Below the pieces are notes generated by a model that was not told where the DNA came from, searched no databases, and worked only from the letters and a program-made list of their open reading frames with translations. From the NCBI RefSeq assembly GCF_034058155.1, contig NZ_CP139148.1, positions 3,410,001-3,474,000 of the forward strand: a DNA stretch of 64,000 nucleotides, read 5' to 3'. The stretch comes from Flavobacterium sp. KACC 22761 (GTDB taxonomy: Bacteria; Bacteroidota; Bacteroidia; Flavobacteriales; Flavobacteriaceae). Below, one piece after another: positions 34,743 to 44,453 of the stretch. The position numbers were made by a program, and so were the translations under genes. Positions within the stretch are counted from its first letter, which is position 1. Each line of letters opens with the position of its first letter.

Positions 34743-36197
34743 ATGAAAAAGATATATATTACAACGTTTGTGCTTTCGGCATTCTTTTTTACAGGATGTG
34801 CAGACGATTATTTAGATGTTCAGCAAACAGAAACTATTTCGACAAACGATACTGAGCTATATAATAATGACGCAGGAGCATCGCAGTTTGTAACTGCTAT
34901 TTACAACAAGTTCTTAAATTGGGATATGACTTCTTTTGGTTGGATCGGATTATCAAGTATTACATCTGATGATGCTGATAAAGGATCTTCACCTGGAGAT
35001 ACTGGAACAGATAAAGATGTATTAGATGCGTTGACATACAATGCTTCTAATCCTTCAGCAGAAAGTACTTTTATTGCAAATTATGATGGAATTAATAGAT
35101 GCAATCAGGCTTTGGCTATTCTTCCAAAATTAGACAAAGCAGATGCAAACCTTAGAAACAGACTTGCTGGTGAAGCTAAATTTTTAAGAGCTTTCATGTA
35201 TTTTACTTTGGTAAAATGTTATGGAGGAGTTCCAATTGTAGACCATATACCTGTTCCAAGTTCAGAATCAGACAGAGTTATGCAATTAACACGTAAAACA
35301 GCCGCTGATGTTTACGCTTTTATTGAAAAAGATTTGAATGATGCAATCGCAGCATTGCCAGAAAAAGGTGCTTATTCTTCAAACGAAAGATCAAGAGCGT
35401 CAAAAGGCGCGGCTTATGCATTATTGGCAAAAGTAAGTTTGTATCAAAAGAAATGGCAGCAAGTAATCGAAAATTGTAATAAAGTTACGGGTTACTCACT
35501 TGTAAGTGATTATGCATCAATGTATAAAGCTACAGGTAAGTTTGATTCTGAGTCAATTTTCGAAATTTACGCACAAGGGGCTGTACCTGCAAAAGGAATT
35601 GAAGGATACTCAAATACGCAAGGTGCTCGTGGTACTGGCGGTTGGGGCTGGGGCTTCAACACACCATCTCAAAGTTTAGTAAATGCTTATGAGCCGGGTG
35701 ATGTTAGAAAAGCGGCAACTATCATTTTTAGAGGGCAAACTTTATATGATGGTAGAGTGGTGCCAAATACAGTTGAAAACGAAAGATACAACTACAAAGC
35801 ATATTCTTCTGCTTACACAGATGCATGGGAAACGGATGTTGATATCAAATATTTAAGATATGCTGAAGTTTTATTGATGAAAGCTGAGGCGTCGAATGAA
35901 TTAGGTCAAACTTCTGCTGCGATTCCGTTATTGAACCAAGTTAGAAACAGAGCAGGACTAGGAAATACTGGCGCTAGCTCTCAGGCTGATGTTAGAACGG
36001 CAATTTGGAAAGAAAGAAGAGTAGAAATGGCTTTCGAACATGATAGATTCTTTGATTTAGTTAGAACTGGCCAGGCTAAAGCGGCTTTTGCAATTGATGG
36101 AAAAACTTTTACAGAAGGTAAAAATGAATTATTCCCAATTCCGGCATCATTCCTTAATCAAGCAAAAGGTTTATCATCTCAAAATCCTGGTTATTAA
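34743..36197 (+). CDS. SusD/RagB-type surface glycan-binding lipoprotein
   Basis: A 484-residue lipoprotein lid for the SusC transporter at the cell surface. The signal peptide ends in the lipobox FFFTGC (Cys19). The helical SusD fold is shown by KFLRAFMYFTLVKCYGGVP, KYLRYAEVLLMKAEASNELG and KERRVEMAFEHDRFFDLVR near the C-terminus. It follows SusC with a four-base gap and precedes the LamG lipoprotein by 18 bases. Confidence 0.96.
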   Translation: MKKIYITTFVLSAFFFTGCADDYLDVQQTETISTNDTELYNNDAGASQFVTAIYNKFLNWDMTSFGWIGLSSITSDDADKGSSPGDTGTDKDVLDALTYNASNPSAESTFIANYDGINRCNQALAILPKLDKADANLRNRLAGEAKFLRAFMYFTLVKCYGGVPIVDHIPVPSSESDRVMQLTRKTAADVYAFIEKDLNDAIAALPEKGAYSSNERSRASKGAAYALLAKVSLYQKKWQQVIENCNKVTGYSLVSDYASMYKATGKFDSESIFEIYAQGAVPAKGIEGYSNTQGARGTGGWGWGFNTPSQSLVNAYEPGDVRKAATIIFRGQTLYDGRVVPNTVENERYNYKAYSSAYTDAWETDVDIKYLRYAEVLLMKAEASNELGQTSAAIPLLNQVRNRAGLGNTGASSQADVRTAIWKERRVEMAFEHDRFFDLVRTGQAKAAFAIDGKTFTEGKNELFPIPASFLNQAKGLSSQNPGY

Positions 36198-36215
36198 TCC
36201 TTAAAAGACATTAAA

Positions 36216-37115
36216 ATGAAAAAAAATAAATCTATTTTATTACTTTCTTTTGCTTTGGCTTCACAAATTTTTGTAAGCTGTGAGGATAGTATAGATAAAG
36301 TAAACAGCCCAATTCCATATGAGTCAATTGGCGGATATGAGAATTCAGATGATGTTGCACCAACCCATTTGCTAGCGAAATTCAGTTTTGATGGAAATAT
36401 CAACGACTCAAAAGGTGGCATAACTGGCGGAACAGGAACAAATGTTTCGTATGACACAGGTGTAAAAGGAAGTGCTTACAAAGGCTCAGCAACTTCATTT
36501 ATTGCATATAATAATGTTTCGAGTTCTATTGCTGGTTTAAAGAATATCACAATTTCAATGTGGATCAAAACTGATCCTCATACAGGCGGAGCTCAGTCAT
36601 TGTTCATGCTTCCAAAGAAAACAGATTTCTGGGGTAATATTTTTACACTTATCGAAGGAACTGGACCAGCAACAACAATGCTGATGAAAAACCATATTCA
36701 AAGAGACGTTACGCCAAGTATTCCTTGGGCTGGACAATTTATTGAACATAATGGAGCAAATGTTTTGCCTAATATGTTTGGTGCTTGGAAACAGGTAATT
36801 TGGTCATACAATGGAACTAGTTCTACTTACAGTCTTTATATTGACGGACAAAAAATAGCTTTGCCGGCATCTCTTTCAAAAAGATACGCAAGTGATCCTG
36901 CAACAGGTGGTGGTCCTTTCGGTGAATTAGCTAACTCTGAAGTATCAAAATTCATTATTGGAGGTTATCAGCAACATTTAGGAGCGCCTTGGAATGCTCC
37001 TGATGGATGGATGCTGAACTATACTGGTTTAATGGACGAGTTTAGAATTTATGATGTTGCTCTTTCAGATAATGAAGTGACAGCTTTATACAAACTGGAG
37101 AAAGATAAAAGATAA
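36216..37115 (+). CDS. LamG/ConA-like lipoprotein, probable surface glycan-binding
   Basis: A 299-residue predicted lipoprotein (lipobox Cys22 in FVSCEDS). After a short linker, a LamG-like jelly-roll domain spans about 50-295 (HLLAKFSFDGNINDSKGG, KNITISMWIKTDPHTGG, DEFRIYDVALSDNEVTALY). It sits where SusE/F-type surface glycan-binding proteins are found, in an operon with SusC/D. No catalytic residues are apparent, so the likely role is binding polysaccharide at the cell surface; this is inference from position. Confidence 0.85.
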   Translation: MKKNKSILLLSFALASQIFVSCEDSIDKVNSPIPYESIGGYENSDDVAPTHLLAKFSFDGNINDSKGGITGGTGTNVSYDTGVKGSAYKGSATSFIAYNNVSSSIAGLKNITISMWIKTDPHTGGAQSLFMLPKKTDFWGNIFTLIEGTGPATTMLMKNHIQRDVTPSIPWAGQFIEHNGANVLPNMFGAWKQVIWSYNGTSSTYSLYIDGQKIALPASLSKRYASDPATGGGPFGELANSEVSKFIIGGYQQHLGAPWNAPDGWMLNYTGLMDEFRIYDVALSDNEVTALYKLEKDKR

Positions 37116-37124
37116 GTATTTTTC

Positions 37125-37156
37125 AATACACCTGGAGGATTTCTTCCAGGTGTATT
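37125..37156 (+). terminator. Hairpin between LamG gene and GH144 gene
   Basis: AATACACCTGG (37125-37135) pairs with CCAGGTGTATT (37146-37156). No long T-run follows, so it may only attenuate transcription or protect the 3' end of the SusCD message. Confidence 0.6.
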
Positions 37157-37182
37157 ATTTAGTTAATATTATTTAGAACAAA

Positions 37183-38568
37183 ATGAAAATTTCAATATAC
37201 ATAGTTGCTTTTTTGAGCTTTTTTAATTCATGCTCATCATCAACGCCAGAAGGATCAACAGGCGGAACCCCTTTGCCTACAAATCCAACGACACCAATTA
37301 AGCCGTTGACTGATACCGAAGCAATGGATCAGGTTCAAAAAGACGCAATAAAATATTTTTGGGATTATGCTGATCCGAATTCAAAATTGGCAAGAGAAAG
37401 ATACTTGACAGAAGATCCAAGTTTTGAGTCCAATATTATAACAACAGGAGGTTCAGGTTTTGGATTAATGACAATTGTAGTAGGTGTAGAAAGAGGTTTT
37501 TTGCCAAGAGCCGAAGCTGTTTCTAGACTTACCACAGCATTAAACTTTCTTGAAAAAGCCGACAGATTTCATGGCGCATGGCCACACTGGATGGACAACA
37601 CTTCTGGAAAAGTTATTCCGTTTGGAACAAAAGATAATGGAGGAGATTTAGTTGAAACTTCTTTCGTTTGTCAAGCTTTAATTACGATTAGAGAATATTT
37701 TAAAGATGGAAGCACTTCTGAAAAAGCTTTAGCTGCAAAAGCCGATGAACTTTGGAAAGGCGTAGAATGGGACTGGTACACAAAAGGAGAAAATGCTCTA
37801 TATTGGCACTGGTCACCAAATTATGGCTGGGAAATGAATTTCAAATTGGAAGGATATAATGAATGTTTGATTACTTATGTAATGGCAGCTTCATCTCCAA
37901 CACATCCAATTTCTGCAGAAGCTTATCACCAAGCTTGGGCAAGAAATGGCGCTATTGTAAATGGAGGCTCTCAATATGGTATTCCGGTGGTTTTAAGTTA
38001 TAATGGAGCAGTTGGAAATGTTGGGCCAATGTTTTGGTCGCATTATTCGTATTTAGGTTTAGATCCAAATAACTTAAAAGACAAATATGCTGATTATTGG
38101 CAATTGACACAAAATCATGCTAAAATTATGGTTCAGTATAGTGTTGCTAACCCAAAAGGTTTCAAAGATTACTCTGATAAATGTTGGGGACTTACAGCCA
38201 GTTACACTCGTAATCCTGACGGAACAACGGGTTATACAGCACATCAGCCAAATAATGATAACGGTGTAATTTCGCCAACTGCGGCATTGTCATCTTTTCC
38301 ATATACGCCAGTAGAATCAATGAAGTTTTTGCATTATTTGTATGATGATAATAAAGCAAAATTAGTTGGAATTGCAGGACCTTATGATGCTTTTTCTCCT
38401 CAGTACAATTGGGTAACAGCACGTTATTTGGCAATCGATCAAGGAACAATTGCTCCTATGGTTGAAAACTATAGAAGTGGTTTGTTGTGGAAATTGTTCA
38501 TGAATGCATCAGATACAAAACAAGGATTGAAAAAACTTGGTTTTACATCAAGTAAATACGGAATTTAA
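37183..38568 (+). CDS. GH144-like endo-beta-1,2-glucanase (glycoamylase-like fold)
   Basis: A 461-residue lipoprotein (lipobox Cys17 in FNSCSSS) with a Thr/Pro-rich linker (about 24-45) and an (alpha/alpha)6-barrel glucoamylase-like domain. Family segments: KDAIKYFWDYADPNSKLARE, GGSGFGLMTIVVGVERGF, DLVETSFVCQALITIREYF, NYGWEMNFKLEGYNECLI and CWGLTASYTRNPDGTTGY. Characterised members in Bacteroidota (the GH144 founding enzyme of Chitinophaga) are endo-beta-1,2-glucanases; the same Pfam domain also holds unrelated activities, so the substrate is a strong but not final inference. Surface or periplasmic. Confidence 0.85.
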   Translation: MKISIYIVAFLSFFNSCSSSTPEGSTGGTPLPTNPTTPIKPLTDTEAMDQVQKDAIKYFWDYADPNSKLARERYLTEDPSFESNIITTGGSGFGLMTIVVGVERGFLPRAEAVSRLTTALNFLEKADRFHGAWPHWMDNTSGKVIPFGTKDNGGDLVETSFVCQALITIREYFKDGSTSEKALAAKADELWKGVEWDWYTKGENALYWHWSPNYGWEMNFKLEGYNECLITYVMAASSPTHPISAEAYHQAWARNGAIVNGGSQYGIPVVLSYNGAVGNVGPMFWSHYSYLGLDPNNLKDKYADYWQLTQNHAKIMVQYSVANPKGFKDYSDKCWGLTASYTRNPDGTTGYTAHQPNNDNGVISPTAALSSFPYTPVESMKFLHYLYDDNKAKLVGIAGPYDAFSPQYNWVTARYLAIDQGTIAPMVENYRSGLLWKLFMNASDTKQGLKKLGFTSSKYGI

Positions 38569-38580
38569 TTATACATCTCA

Positions 38581-39294
38581 ATGAAATTTAAAGTAACGCT
38601 TTTAATCTTATTGTTTTCGGCAGTTGGTTTTTCTCAAACCGAAACTACAGGAAAAATCAATACAGTAATAATGGAAAAGTACGAGCTGGGTTACGCTTTG
38701 TACAAACCAGCAAATACTAAAGAAAAGAAGCCTTTGATCGTTTTTATTTCAGGAGATGGAGAAAAAGGAACTGATATCGTAAAAGTGAAAATTCATGGTC
38801 CTTTAAATTATTTAAAAACACATCAGTTGGATGCCTATGTTTTGGCTCCACAATGCAAGGAAGATGAAAATTGGAGTATTGAATCAATTTATGAATTGAT
38901 TTTAAAAATTCAAAAGGAAAACAAAATTGATTCCGATAGAATATATGTTACGGGTTTAAGTTCGGGAGGATGGGCAACTTGGAATTTGGCGCTTTCTTAT
39001 CCAGATATGTTTGCCGCAGTGGTACCGATTGCCGGTTTTGTGGATTTGATTCCGTTAGAAGGCGCTTGTAAAATTGCTCACATTCCGACCCGAATTTTCC
39101 ACGGATTATTAGATGACGTAGTAAATGTTGAGTACGCGATGACCATTTATAAGGAATTAAAAAAATGCAATGCTAAAGATGTTCAGCTGACCATTTTTGA
39201 TGATGCAGGACACAATAGCTGGACAAGGGTTTATGATAATGCAGCGATTTATGACTGGATGTTGCAACAGAAAAAAACGAATACAAACAAATAA
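38581..39294 (+). CDS. Exported alpha/beta hydrolase, probable carbohydrate esterase
   Basis: A 237-residue exported serine hydrolase (signal MKFKVTLLILLFSAVGFSQ) in the PUL, 12 bases after the GH144 gene. Catalytic triad by motif: Ser in YVTGLSSGGWATW, Asp in GLLDDVVNVEYA, His in DAGHNSWTRVY near the C-terminus. The fold resembles phospholipase/carboxylesterase and CE1-like enzymes. It is placed to remove acyl groups such as succinyl or acetyl from the glycan; that is inference from context. Confidence 0.85.
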   Translation: MKFKVTLLILLFSAVGFSQTETTGKINTVIMEKYELGYALYKPANTKEKKPLIVFISGDGEKGTDIVKVKIHGPLNYLKTHQLDAYVLAPQCKEDENWSIESIYELILKIQKENKIDSDRIYVTGLSSGGWATWNLALSYPDMFAAVVPIAGFVDLIPLEGACKIAHIPTRIFHGLLDDVVNVEYAMTIYKELKKCNAKDVQLTIFDDAGHNSWTRVYDNAAIYDWMLQQKKTNTNK

Positions 39295-39304
39295 ATAAAT
39301 TATA

Positions 39305-41605
39305 ATGAAAAACAAATTAGTCTTACTTTTTTTAGGATGCGCTGTTTTGGGTTACGCTCAAAAAAAGCCAGCTAAAAATACAGTGAAAATTAAACCAAAG
39401 TCTGAATTTGTGGCGGAATTAATGTCAAAAATGACTTTAGACGAGAAATTGGGTCAGTTAAACTTGCCAACATCAGGTGATATTACCACAGGGCAGGCAA
39501 ACAGCTCAAATGTGGCAAAAAATATTGCTGAAGGAAAAGTGGGCGGTTTGTTCAATATAAAATCAGTTCAAAAAATTAAAGAAGTACAAAAAATTGCGGT
39601 TGAAAAAAGCCGTTTAAAAATCCCGTTGCTTTTTGGTATGGACGTAATTCACGGTTACGAAACAACATTCCCAATTCCGCTTGGATTGTCTTGTACTTGG
39701 GATATGGGCTTGATTGAAAGAAGTGCTCAAATTGCCGCAAAAGAAGCAAGTGCTGACGGAATCAACTGGACATTTTCTCCAATGGTTGATATTTCTCGCG
39801 ATCCAAGATGGGGAAGAGTTTCTGAAGGTTCTGGAGAAGATCCATACTTAGGAGGGCAGATTGCAAAAGCAATGGTAAACGGTTACCAGCAACACGATCT
39901 TTCTAAAAACAACTCAATTTTAGCTTGTGTTAAACACTTCGCATTATATGGAGCGCCAGAAGCTGGTCGTGATTACAATACTGTTGATATGAGCCACATC
40001 AGAATGTTTAATGATTATTTTCCTCCTTACAAAGCTGCAGTTGATGCAGGGGTAGGTTCGGTTATGGCTTCTTTCAACGAAGTTGACGGAATTCCAGCAA
40101 CTGGAAACAAATGGTTAATGACAGATGTTTTGAGAAAACAATGGGGCTTCAAAGGTTTCGTAGTAACTGATTTTACAGGAATTCCTGAAATGATCGAGCA
40201 CGGAATGGGTAATCTTCAAGATGTTTCTGCCTTAGCTTTAAATGCTGGTGTTGAAATGGATATGGTTGGAGAAGGTTTCTTAGGAACTTTGAAAAAATCT
40301 TTGGATGAAAAAAGAGTTTCTATCGAAACAATCGACAATGCTGTAAAACTTATTTTAGAAGCAAAATATGATTTAGGATTATTTGAAGATCCTTATAAAT
40401 ATTGTGACGAAAAAAGAGCAAAAACTGAAATCTTTACAATGGATAGCAGAAAAGAAGCGCGTCAAATTGCTGCGCAGTCATTGGTTTTATTAAAAAATCA
40501 AAACCAATTATTGCCTCTTAAAAAATCAGGAACAATTGGTTTGATTGGACCTTTGGCTGATGCTAAAGAAAACATGCCAGGAACTTGGAGTGTAGCTACA
40601 AAAATGGAAAATGCAGTTTCATTATTAGCTGGAATAAAAGAAGTTGCCGGAGCGGGAACTAAAGTTTTATACGCTAAAGGCAGCAATTTAGATTACGATG
40701 AAACTTTTGAAACTAACGCTACAATGTTTGGAAAAACATTACACCGTGACGGACGCTCAAAAGAAGAATTATTAGCAGAAGCTTTAAAAGTGGCTGAGCA
40801 ATCTGATGTAATTGTTGCGGCTTTAGGAGAATCTGCAGAAATGAGTGGAGAATCTAGTAGCCGTACAAACTTACAGATTCCACAAGCGCAAAAAGATTTA
40901 TTGAACGCTTTATTAAAAACAGGAAAACCAGTTGTTTTAGTTTTATTTGACGGACGTCCGTTAGTAATTACTGACGAAGAAAAAACGGTTCCAGCGATCT
41001 TAAATGCTTGGTTCGCTGGTACAGAAGCTGGTTATGCAATTGCTGATGTTTTATTTGGTGATGTAAATCCTTCAGGAAAATTGACTACAACTTTCCCAAG
41101 AAGCGTTGGTCAATTGCCAATTTACTACGCACATAAAAATACGGGACGACCACTTTCTAATACAGAAGGTAAATTCGAAAAATTCAGATCAAACTATATT
41201 GACGAAAGAAATGAGCCTTTATTCCCATTCGGATTTGGATTAAGCTACACGACTTTTGATTATTCAAACCTGAAAATTTCTTCAGATAAAATGAATGCAT
41301 CTGGAAAATTAAAAGTAACTGTTGATGTAACAAATACTGGAAATTTTGACGGAAAAGAAACCGTTCAATTATACATCAGAGATTTAGTTGGTTCAGTAAC
41401 AAGACCAGTTAGAGAACTAAAAGGTTTCCAAAAAATAGCGCTTAAAAAAGGCGAGAAACAAACCGTAAGTTTTGATATTACTGTTGAAGATTTAAAATTT
41501 TATAACTCTGATTTACAATTCGTAGCAGAGCCTGGACAGTTTGATGTTTTCGTTGGAGGAAATTCGACTGCCGACAAGAAAGTTAGTTTTGAGTTAACTA
41601 AATAG
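39305..41605 (+). CDS. GH3 beta-glucosidase, exported
   Basis: A 766-residue periplasmic exo-glycosidase with signal peptide (MKNKLVLLFLGCAVLGYAQ). GH3 N-terminal barrel (about 30-340) with DVIHGYETTFPIPLG and the nucleophile Asp289 in GFVVTDFTGIPEM; C-terminal domain (about 400-620) with acid/base region GESAEMSGESSSR; C-terminal fibronectin-III-like domain (about 660-760). The organisation is BglX-like. Together with GH144 it should degrade sophoro-oligosaccharides to glucose, as the Bacteroides thetaiotaomicron BT_3567 enzyme does. Ten bases from the esterase gene, so cotranscribed. Confidence 0.93.
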   Translation: MKNKLVLLFLGCAVLGYAQKKPAKNTVKIKPKSEFVAELMSKMTLDEKLGQLNLPTSGDITTGQANSSNVAKNIAEGKVGGLFNIKSVQKIKEVQKIAVEKSRLKIPLLFGMDVIHGYETTFPIPLGLSCTWDMGLIERSAQIAAKEASADGINWTFSPMVDISRDPRWGRVSEGSGEDPYLGGQIAKAMVNGYQQHDLSKNNSILACVKHFALYGAPEAGRDYNTVDMSHIRMFNDYFPPYKAAVDAGVGSVMASFNEVDGIPATGNKWLMTDVLRKQWGFKGFVVTDFTGIPEMIEHGMGNLQDVSALALNAGVEMDMVGEGFLGTLKKSLDEKRVSIETIDNAVKLILEAKYDLGLFEDPYKYCDEKRAKTEIFTMDSRKEARQIAAQSLVLLKNQNQLLPLKKSGTIGLIGPLADAKENMPGTWSVATKMENAVSLLAGIKEVAGAGTKVLYAKGSNLDYDETFETNATMFGKTLHRDGRSKEELLAEALKVAEQSDVIVAALGESAEMSGESSSRTNLQIPQAQKDLLNALLKTGKPVVLVLFDGRPLVITDEEKTVPAILNAWFAGTEAGYAIADVLFGDVNPSGKLTTTFPRSVGQLPIYYAHKNTGRPLSNTEGKFEKFRSNYIDERNEPLFPFGFGLSYTTFDYSNLKISSDKMNASGKLKVTVDVTNTGNFDGKETVQLYIRDLVGSVTRPVRELKGFQKIALKKGEKQTVSFDITVEDLKFYNSDLQFVAEPGQFDVFVGGNSTADKKVSFELTK

Positions 41606-41626
41606 TTGGTTTATTGGTTAGTTAAG

Positions 41627-41652
41627 AGCCCTTCATTTGGAGGGCTTTTTTT
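41627..41652 (+). terminator. GH3 terminator
   Basis: AGCCCT / AGGGCT hairpin with loop TCATTTGG, then a T-run. It ends the core operon; the next gene begins 35 bases later. Confidence 0.8.
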
Positions 41653-41686
41653 CTAAAAGACAAGCACACTTTAATCTTTAAAAGCC

Positions 41687-42472
41687 ATGAATATTTTCAA
41701 AAAAGCACATACTTTCTTTTTCTTAAGTTTATTATTTGCGTTCTCTTTCTGTAATGCGCAAAAAAATGCCATTGTAGCGCATAGAGGTGCTTGGAAAAAA
41801 AATAATCTTCCAGAAAATTCGATTGCTTCTTTACGGCATGCAATCGACTTAAAACTGCCAGGATCAGAATTTGATGTTTGGAGAACAGCCGATGATTCGC
41901 TTGTCATCAATCACGATGCACATTTTAATAAATTGTTGATTGAGCAGACAAATTATGCCGATTTGATAAAGTTTCAATTATCAAATGGCGAAAAACTTCC
42001 AACACTACATGAATATATTTCGGAAGGAAAAAGAAAAAACAAAAGAACGCTTTTGGTTTGCGAAATAAAGCCTTCAGAAATCAGTAAAGAGCGCGGAAAA
42101 GAAACAGCTATAAGAGCGGTTGAAGTGATCAAAAAACTCAAAGCAGATAGAATTACGTGCTATATAAGTTTTGATTATGACATTCTAAAACAAATTAGAG
42201 CGATAGATGCTAAAACTTCGCTTCAATATTTAGAAGGAAATAAATCTCCAAAAGAAGTTAAAGCAGACAATATCAATGGTGTTGATTACCATTTTTCCGT
42301 TTTTCAGAAGCATCCCGAATGGATCCAAGAAGCAAAGGATAATAATATTATTCTAAATGCTTGGACTGTCAATGATGCAAAAGACATGGATTGGATTATC
42401 GAAAATAAATTCAATTATATCACTACAAATGAACCGGAACTTTTAAAGGAAAGAGTAAAGGCAAAAAAATAA
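41687..42472 (+). CDS. Exported glycerophosphodiester phosphodiesterase
   Basis: A 261-residue GDPD-family enzyme with a signal peptide (to about residue 24, FCNAQ). GDPD signature motifs: VAHRGAWKKNNLPENSIASL (HRG and E), EFDVWRTADDSLVINHDAHF (second metal ligand and H), CEIKPSE in the middle, and ILNAWTVNDAKDMDWI near the C-terminus. It hydrolyses glycerophosphodiesters, releasing glycerol-3-phosphate. Being exported and inside the PUL, it could remove phosphoglycerol groups from substituted glucans; that is inference. Confidence 0.92.
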   Translation: MNIFKKAHTFFFLSLLFAFSFCNAQKNAIVAHRGAWKKNNLPENSIASLRHAIDLKLPGSEFDVWRTADDSLVINHDAHFNKLLIEQTNYADLIKFQLSNGEKLPTLHEYISEGKRKNKRTLLVCEIKPSEISKERGKETAIRAVEVIKKLKADRITCYISFDYDILKQIRAIDAKTSLQYLEGNKSPKEVKADNINGVDYHFSVFQKHPEWIQEAKDNNIILNAWTVNDAKDMDWIIENKFNYITTNEPELLKERVKAKK

Positions 42473-42504
42473 TCTCGCAACCTTTATAAAATACAAACCA
42501 AATC

Positions 42505-44430
42505 ATGAAAAAAATATTTAAACAAATGAGATTGCCAATTGTATTGTTTTTGATCGTTTTCAAAAGCAATATGTTGGCTCAAAATACGACTGGAAAAACA
42601 GAATGGTTTGACCCTAATAAACCTGCGACAACGTATTGTAATCCAATAAATATAGGTTATAATTATACGACTTACAATCACAACGGAATTCCGTATTCTC
42701 GTCGTTCAAGTGCTGATCCTGTCATTATTACGTATAAAGGCGAATATTATTTATTTGCTACCAATCAGGCAGGATTTTTTTGGAGTAAAGACATGTCAAA
42801 TTGGAATTTCGTTTACGGAAGTTTTCAAAGACAACCGGGCGATGACGATCAATGTGCTCCAGCGGCTTGGGTTGTAAATGATACTTTGTTTTATGTAGGC
42901 TCAACCTGGAAAAGAGATCACCCAATCTGGAAAACCGCTGATCCAAAATCAGGTCGTTGGATACGTCACGTAGATAAAGCAATGTTGCCGACTTGGGACC
43001 CGGCAATTTTTCAGGATGACGACAAAAAAGTGTACATGTACTACGGTTCAAGCGGAAAATTACCGCTAGTTGGTGTTGAGGTTGATTATAATACTTGGCT
43101 TCCAAAAGGAAATCAAGCAGATTACGCGACATTATATAAAGCTACCGAAGTTGAAGATATTCAAAAACCATATGGACAAATTAAGGAAGTTGCGATTTTA
43201 GATCCGTCAGCACATGGTTGGGAACGTTTTGGCCCAAATAATGACATGGAACCTGCACCTTGGGGAAATTTCATTGAAGGAGCTTGGATGACCAAACACA
43301 ATGGAAAATATTATATGCAATACGGCGCGCCTGCAACCGAATTTAAAGGTTATGCGAATGGTGTTCATGTGGGTGATAATCCGTTAGGGCCATTTACGTA
43401 TCAAAAACACAATCCAATGTCTTATAAACCGGGTGGATTTGTAATTGGTGCTGGACACGGAAATACTTTTGCTGATAATTATGGAAATTATTGGAATACA
43501 GGAACCTGTAAAATCTCAATAAAGGACCGTTTTGAGCGCCGTATCGATATGTTTCCTGCCGGATTTGACAAAGATGATGTAATGTATTCTATTACAGCTT
43601 ATGGAGATTTCCCGATTGTCTTGCCAACAAGTCAGCGCGATCAGACAAAAGGTGCTTCATCTGGCTGGATGTTGCTTTCGTATAAAAAACCGGTAGCAGT
43701 TTCTTCTTCTGAGGAATGTATGGAAGTAGAAACACACAGAATGGATAATGGAGGCAAAAAAGTTTATGAGAAATTCTGCTACGGTCCTGAAAATCTAACG
43801 GATGAAAATATTCAAACCTATTGGTCGGCAAAAACAAGCAATCCCGGCGAGTGGCTTCAAATGGATTTGGGAAGAAAAATGGAAATAAATGCAGTGCAGA
43901 TTAATTATGCAGATCATAAAGCGACGCAATACAATAAAGCAATGGATATTTATTACCAATACAAAATATTCATGTCTGATGATGCTCAAAATTGGACTTT
44001 GGTTGTCGATAAATCTAAAAACGATAAAGATGCACCACACGATTATGTGGAGCTTTCCAAATCGATAAAAGCGCGCTATATCAAAATGGAAAATAGTCAC
44101 AATGCTTCAGGTTTATTTGCAATTTCAGATTTTAGAGTATTTGGGAATGGTTTGTCTGAAAAGCCAAAAGCAGTTTCTAACTTCAAAGTTGACCGAAGCA
44201 AAGTAGATTCTCGCAACGCTATGATATCATGGAAAAAACAGTCAGATGCCATTGGTTATAATATTTTTTATGGCATTGCTCCTGATAAATTGTACAATAG
44301 CATTATGGTTTATGGAGACAATACATACGATTTTAGAGGTTTGGACAAAGGCACAAAATACTATTTTACCATTGAGCCTTTTAACGAAAACGGAATTGGT
44401 ACAAGAAATAAACTTATTGAAGTGAAATAA
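42505..44430 (+). CDS. GH43-like glycoside hydrolase with F5/8 and Fn3 modules
   Basis: A 641-residue exported protein. Signal peptide (to about residue 25). Five-bladed propeller of GH43 type (about 40-400): catalytic Asp71 in SSADPVIITYKGEYYLF, TWDPAIFQDDDKKVYMYYG, and IEGAWMTKHNGKYYMQYG with the candidate acid Glu. F5/8 type C (discoidin) carbohydrate-binding module at about 430-550 (SNPGEWLQMDLGRKMEINAV), then an Fn3-like module to the end (GLDKGTKYYFTIEPFNENGI). It probably works on a branch or linked sugar of the target glycan; the substrate is unknown. Confidence 0.85.
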   Translation: MKKIFKQMRLPIVLFLIVFKSNMLAQNTTGKTEWFDPNKPATTYCNPINIGYNYTTYNHNGIPYSRRSSADPVIITYKGEYYLFATNQAGFFWSKDMSNWNFVYGSFQRQPGDDDQCAPAAWVVNDTLFYVGSTWKRDHPIWKTADPKSGRWIRHVDKAMLPTWDPAIFQDDDKKVYMYYGSSGKLPLVGVEVDYNTWLPKGNQADYATLYKATEVEDIQKPYGQIKEVAILDPSAHGWERFGPNNDMEPAPWGNFIEGAWMTKHNGKYYMQYGAPATEFKGYANGVHVGDNPLGPFTYQKHNPMSYKPGGFVIGAGHGNTFADNYGNYWNTGTCKISIKDRFERRIDMFPAGFDKDDVMYSITAYGDFPIVLPTSQRDQTKGASSGWMLLSYKKPVAVSSSEECMEVETHRMDNGGKKVYEKFCYGPENLTDENIQTYWSAKTSNPGEWLQMDLGRKMEINAVQINYADHKATQYNKAMDIYYQYKIFMSDDAQNWTLVVDKSKNDKDAPHDYVELSKSIKARYIKMENSHNASGLFAISDFRVFGNGLSEKPKAVSNFKVDRSKVDSRNAMISWKKQSDAIGYNIFYGIAPDKLYNSIMVYGDNTYDFRGLDKGTKYYFTIEPFNENGIGTRNKLIEVK

Positions 44431-44453
44431 TTTTCATTGAATAAAAAAGTCAA

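Noticed and set aside
42758..43132. A 124-codon open frame on the minus strand inside the GH43-like gene
   Set aside because: It is antisense to a clear coding region with strong domain motifs and has no recognisable protein features of its own.
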